Shown here: one piece after another, positions 59,748-64,000 of the stretch | How the letters are laid out: each line of letters begins with the position of its first letter | How positions within the stretch are numbered: position 1 is the stretch's first letter | Assembly: GCA_023362775.1 (NCBI GenBank) | Contig: JALMGJ010000025.1 | Location: 7,160,001 to 7,224,000, forward strand | DNA length: 64,000 nucleotides | Direction: 5' to 3' | Source of the DNA: Charina bottae | Lineage: Eukaryota > Chordata > Lepidosauria > Squamata > Charinaidae | The notes under the pieces: generated by a model | What the model saw: only the letters and a program-made list of their open reading frames with translations | Told to the model about the DNA's origin: nothing | Database searches by the model: none | Program-made: the position numbers and the translations under genes

Positions 59748-60893
59748 GTACCAACAAAGCAAGAGAGTTCCAGAAAAACATCTACTTCTGCTTCATTGAC
59801 TACGCTAAAGCCTTTGATTGTGTGGATCACAACAATCTGTGGCAAAGTCTTAAAGAGATGGGAGTACCAGACCACCTTACCTGTCTCCTGAGAAACCTGT
59901 ATGTGGGTCAAGAAGCAACACTTAGAACCGGACATGGAACAACCGATTGGTTCAAAATTGGGAAAGGAGTACGACAAGGCTGTATATTACCACCCTGCTT
60001 ATTTAACTTATATGCAGAGTGCGTCATGAGAAATGCCGGGCTGGATGAATCACAAGCCGGAGTTAAGATTGCCGGGAGAAATATCAACAACCTCAGATAT
60101 GCAGACGATACCACCCTAATGGCAGAAAGTGAAGAGGAACTAAAGAGCCTCTTGATGAGGGTGAAAGAGGAGAGTGCAAAAGCTGGCTTGAAACTCAACA
60201 TTAAAAAAAACTCAGATCATGGCATCTGGTCCCATCACTTCCTGGCAAATAGAAGGGGAAGAAATGGAAGCAGTGACAGATTTTATTTTCTTGGGCTCCA
60301 AGATCACCGCAGACGGCGACTGCAGCCATGAAATTAAAAGACGCTTGCTCCTTGGGAGGAAAGCTATGGCAAACCTAGACAGCATATTAAAAAGCAGAGA
60401 CATCACTTTGCCGACAAAGGTCCGTATAGTTAAAGCTATGGTTTTCCCAGTAGTAATGAATGGCTGTGAGAGTTGGACCATAAGGAAGGCTGAGCGCCAA
60501 AGAATTGATGCTTTCGAGCTGTGGTGCTGGAGAAGACTCTTGAGAGTCCCTTGGACTGCAAGGAGGTCAAATCAGTCAATCCTAAAGGAAATCAACCCTG
60601 ACTGCTCATTGGAAGGACAGATGCTGAAGCTGAAGCTCAAATACTTTGGCCACCTAATGCGAAGAGAGGACTCACTGGAAAAGACCCTGATGCTGGGAAA
60701 GACTGAAGGCAAAAGGAGAAAGGGACTGCAGAGGATAAGATGGTTAGATAGCATCACCAATGTAATGAACATGAATTTGAGTAAACTCCAAGAGACAGGA
60801 AGGAAGGAAGGACAGGAAGGCCTGGCGTGCTATGGCCCATGAGGTCATGAAGAGTCAGACATGACTAAATGACTGAACAACAACAACAAAATC
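59748..60893 (+). mobile_element. BovB/RTE LINE (subfamily 1), 5'-truncated
   Basis: A 1.1-kb BovB 3' portion. Its TSD, ATCAACAACCATT, lies at 59735-59747 and again at 62351-62363, beyond an L1 that later inserted in the BovB tail. The tail reads CATGACTAAATGACTGAACA followed by ACAACAACAA. Confidence 0.93.
59755..60842 (+). pseudogene. BovB reverse transcriptase pseudogene, YADD intact
   Basis: The first frame (to 60331) has KAREFQKNIYFCFIDYAKAF (block A with Asp), DHLTCLLRNLY, GKGVRQGCILPPCLFNLYAE and RYADDTTLMAESEEELKSL (YADD at 60098-60109, both Asp present). A frame shift in the A-run near 60205 moves the rest to another frame (60219-60842): ITSWQIEGEEMEAVTDFIFL, KRRLLLGRKAMANLDSILKS, NGCESWTIRKAERQRIDAFE, VPWTARRSNQSILKEINPDC and MRREDSLEKTLMLGK. 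A second shift follows near 60795. The endonuclease and RT N-terminus are missing. Confidence 0.93.
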
Positions 60894-62337
60894 TTTTTTT
60901 CCCCAAATTTTATTAAAGTTTTAATATACATAGTTAAAAGGTAGAAATGAAAAAGAAATACAAATACAAATCAAAGAAAGAAGAAAAGGTGTGTAGTAAA
61001 GAAAAGAAAAAAAGAAAAAGATAAAGCATAGAAATTAGTCTACTTCCGATTTATCTCTGGTCTTAGTATTTAAACAAAATTTTATCTTACATGCTAGCTC
61101 TATATATAACATTCAAAAACGTTTCATGCCTAATACATCAATTTATATATATTTTAGTCTTCAAAACCCCAAATAAGCTTCGCCCCTCCTGCATGTTGCA
61201 AATAGTCCATTAATGGTTTCCATTCTTTAAGAAAGTAACAATTTGAGTTTTCTTTTAATAAGCATGTCAATTTATCATTTTCTGCCATATCCATCAGTTT
61301 TAACATCCAATCTTGTATCGTAGGTAAAATCTGGTTTTTCCAATTTTGTGCGTAAACAAGTCTTGCTACTGTAATCATATATTGCATAATTCTTATAAAT
61401 TGTTTTCCCATTTGTTCTTCCCATATTCCCAATAAAAATAATTCCGGTTTAAATGGGACTCGAACTTGTAAAATATTTTGCATCAATGAATGTATCTGAG
61501 TCCAAAATTTCTTTGCAATTTCACATGTCCACCACATATGGTAAAAAGACCCCTCTTTTTTTTTACATTTCCAACACAGGTTGGAAACATTCCCATACAT
61601 TTTAGCAAGTTTTTGTGGGGTCATGTACCATCTGTACATCATCTTATAAAAATTTTCCTTCAAATTATAGCACAAAGTAAATTTTAACCCTTTATTACAC
61701 ATATCTTCCCATTGCTGCATTTGTATATTATGTCCAATATTTTTGCCCATTTTATCATACAATCTTTAACTTGTTCCTCTACCATTTTTCCTTTTAACAA
61801 TAATTTATACATTTTAGCAATTAAATGATCATCTGTCTCACATAATTGTATCTCAAATTCCGATTTAATTTGTTCAAATTCAAAAAAATTTTTATCTAGT
61901 TTAAATTTTTCTACAAGTTGCATGTATGAAAGCCATTGGAATGTATATCCTTCTAGAGCAAGTTCTTCTTTTGTTTTGGTTATATATTGTCCTTGTTCTT
62001 TCTTTAAAAAGTCTTTATAAGTCAGCCTTTATTTCTTACTTCCGTTCTATGAAATGCTTCTTGCGTGGAAATCCACAAAGGTCTTTTATAACATAAAATT
62101 TGTTTATATTTATTCCAAATTCTTATCAATGATCTTCTAATATAATGGTTTTTAAAGTCCACATTAACTTTAACTTTATCATACCACAAATATCCATGCC
62201 ATCCATATCTTAATTCATGACCCTCCAAATTCAATAATTTTTTCATTTTTCAAAACTATCCATTCTTTAATCCATACCAAGCAGCAAGCAGCATAATATA
62301 ATTTCAAATCCAGTAGACCTAGTCCGCCTCTTTCTTT
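60894..62337 (-). mobile_element. L1 LINE nested in the BovB tail, reverse
   Basis: A 1.44-kb 5'-truncated L1 on the minus strand. Its reversed tail begins TTTTTTTCCCC at 60894. A perfect 16-bp TSD, CAACAACAACAAAATC, lies at 60878-60893 and 62338-62353. This duplicated sequence is the BovB tail plus the first bases of the BovB TSD, so the L1 inserted after the BovB. Confidence 0.93.
61154..62246 (-). pseudogene. L1 ORF2 C-terminal half pseudogene
   Basis: The longest frame (61154-61762, 202 codons) reads KFTLCYNLKENFYKMMYRWY, MTPQKLAKMY, CWKCKKKEGSFYHMWWTCE (the cysteine motif CxxC...HxxWxC of L1 ORF2), FKPELFLLGIWEE, ITVARLVYAQNWKNQILPT and LLKE. Upstream parts continue in other frames (61684-61923 and 62022-62246: HELRYGWHGYLWYDKVKVN and RIWNKYKQI). 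The reverse transcriptase core is not present. Confidence 0.88.
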
Positions 62338-62363
62338 CAACAACAACAAAATCAACAACCATT

Positions 62364-63066
62364 AGGAACTTTCATTTAGTTCACAAAACTAAACATTAAG
62401 AGTACCTAAACTCACAGCGCAGTATTTTTGCATTTGTGGAAGGCAGGCATTTATTTTCCACTGATTTTCTCCTATTTATTGTCATAGCCATACTGGTTCA
62501 GAGGATTTCCCCAAAAATCAGGCACCCCAGTTTTCATGAGCAGAGTATTTTTCACTTCTGGAAAATAATCATTAGGTACAGCCCATATTTTTGACATAGT
62601 GGATTAATTCAAATGAAAAGGAAAGGTTAAATAATATGAGAAAGGCATAACATCCTAAGAATGTAGGTATTTATTTATGTAATTAAAAGATGGTATTATT
62701 TTAGGGTTTTTTTTAAATTAAAAACACCACTGTATGTGTTTTTGGAGTTACAACATGCCTAACAATTGATCTCTGGTCAATATATTGAGGTTCTCTTCTA
62801 TCTTCTTTCAAGAAAGTGAAAACAACACTAAGCACATTAGTGTTCTAGTTCTAAGCATGTTAAAGTTCTATAGAGGTCAATGTATGTTCATATAAATTTC
62901 GTGTTCCCCCCAAAAAAATGTCTTACAGAAAATCTCAAATGTGGTTGCAAGAAGAAGAAGGAGGAGAAGGAGGTTTCTGATTTCAAGAGCAGTGGTAAAT
63001 CTACATCAATGTCTACCATACATGGTAAGTCCCCCATACCTTCCCCGAGCACACCATCATCTCAGA
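62364..63066. other. No gene recognised
   Basis: No recognised element. A purine-rich GAAGAAGGAGGAG patch lies near 62951-62975. Confidence 0.4.
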
Positions 63067-64000
63067 AGGCAGTTCTTACTATCTTGTGTTCAGAAAAGAG
63101 CAATTGCAGCAACACTAAGATACTGTAGACAAAATCATTTGGTCCTCAACTTTGATAAATCAAAAATTTTAGTTTTTGCTAAGAGAGCTAGGCAGCACTC
63201 CTGGATAGTAGAAGGGCACAAATTAGAACAGGTCAATATATTTAAATACCTTGGGGTGGTCTTCCACTCAAAAGGTATTTGGAATGCACACCAGAACTAC
63301 ATATCCCAATCAGCCCTCAGGTCAATGAACGCCACTAAACTTTTTTTTTATACTGGCGGAGGACAATTAGCACCCGCGGCTTTAAAACTTTTTGAGGCCA
63401 AAACATTGGCCCAAATTCTCTATGGGGCACAGATAGGAATTTATATGAAGAAGGTGACACAGGAAACAGTCCAAACAAAATTCCTGCGATTAATTTTGGC
63501 CGCACCCAACGGTACAGCAAACGCCCAGTTAAGGCTCGAGACAGGAATGCCATCAATTCAAGTGAGGGCCTGGAAGCTGATGATAAATTATTGGCTAAAA
63601 ATCCAATTTTTCCCAGTTGGTTTAACTCCTTTAGTCCTAGTAGATAATTTCTCTTCACCCTGGAAGCAAGCAGTAGAACACAACTGGCTTCATATGGGCT
63701 CTCTCCTCTATTCTTAATATCATTAGTCTATGATCAAGCCAAACAAATAGTCATCCAAAGAATAAAGGACATGGAGTTCCAGAATGAACTTAGTAGGCTC
63801 CCACAACATAATAGAATTTGGATAAACAGGGGCGTATGGGAACCAGCAAGATATCTCCTAAATCTAACATTCCCTAAATTGAGAATTGCATTTTTTAAAG
63901 CCAGATTCAATATTCTCCCATCTGCACTACTCCAAGGCAGATACAACAAAGTCCCCATAACTGAGCGCATCTGCCCATGCGGTGAAATGGAAGTAGAAAC
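63067..64000 (+). pseudogene. Vingi-like LINE C-terminal part, runs off the window
   Basis: Starts just after the YADD region and reads AIAATLRYCRQNHLVLNFDK, SKILVFAKRARQHSWIVEGH, FKYLGVVFHSKGIWNAH, LKLFEAKTLAQILYGAQIGI, then (after stops and a shift at ~63717) ARYLLNLTFPKLRIAFFKAR, NILPSALLQGRYNKVP and ERICPCGEMEVE at the window edge. The same order occurs in the LINE at 8.3-9.5 kb (VMVFSRK, YLGVVFTSSGLWLNHF, FRAKIVPMLTYGAELWG, RARFELL, ERTCICG), but without the zinc-finger segment. The C-terminal end lies outside the window. Family by inference. Confidence 0.8.

Overview
This window is repeat-rich, AT-rich vertebrate nuclear DNA, most likely from a squamate reptile (lizard or snake). The evidence is the mix of mobile elements: BovB/RTE, L2, L1, an I-superfamily (Vingi-like) LINE, R4/Dong-like LINE ends, Penelope-like pieces, hAT MITEs, and two tRNA-derived SINE families whose 3' ends resemble BovB. 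I could not recognise any host exon, RNA gene, CpG-island promoter or bacterial-type feature, so the window is probably intergenic or deep intronic. The species cannot be fixed from this sequence.

Layout. 0-6.7 kb: a young 5'-truncated L1 with a 15-bp target-site duplication (TSD), a small hAT MITE and an L2 tail. 6.7-10.1 kb: a 3.4-kb Vingi-like LINE with an intact YADD box, several frame breaks, an extra zinc-finger segment and a 350-bp TTTTA tract. 12-20 kb: a GC-rich hAT MITE, SINEs, an L2 3' end, an R4-like endonuclease end and a longer hAT element. 23.7-24.7 kb: a BovB copy whose catalytic YADD has lost one Asp. 26.8-28.7 kb: a second GC-rich MITE, a SINE whose 5' half is inverted, and a palindromic MITE. 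33-35.2 kb: an L2 copy with YADD changed to YAAD. 37.1-37.6 kb: a solo LTR with a 5-bp TSD. 42-44.2 kb: a second R4-like fragment, then a SINE and a BovB end inserted close together. 46.4-47.3 kb: a third GC-rich MITE, a BovB end, and a 208-bp insertion made mostly of a perfect 176-bp palindrome carrying hammerhead-ribozyme-like cores on both strands. 52-53.4 kb: a GC-rich hAT MITE, a Penelope-like fragment with a decayed hammerhead-like core, and another palindromic MITE. 57-62.4 kb: an old L1, a SINE and a nested BovB/L1 pair. 63.1-64 kb: a second Vingi-like LINE running off the window.

The elements depend on one another. BovB/RTE machinery probably moved the SINEs, because they share the GTCGGACACGACT-type 3' end. 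A full-length hAT transposase, not present here, would have moved the MITEs. Matching direct repeats at many insertions fix element boundaries to the base and in one case give a relative age (BovB before L1 at 60-62 kb).

The best candidate for an unusual system is the head-to-head hammerhead-like palindrome at 47,083-47,290.
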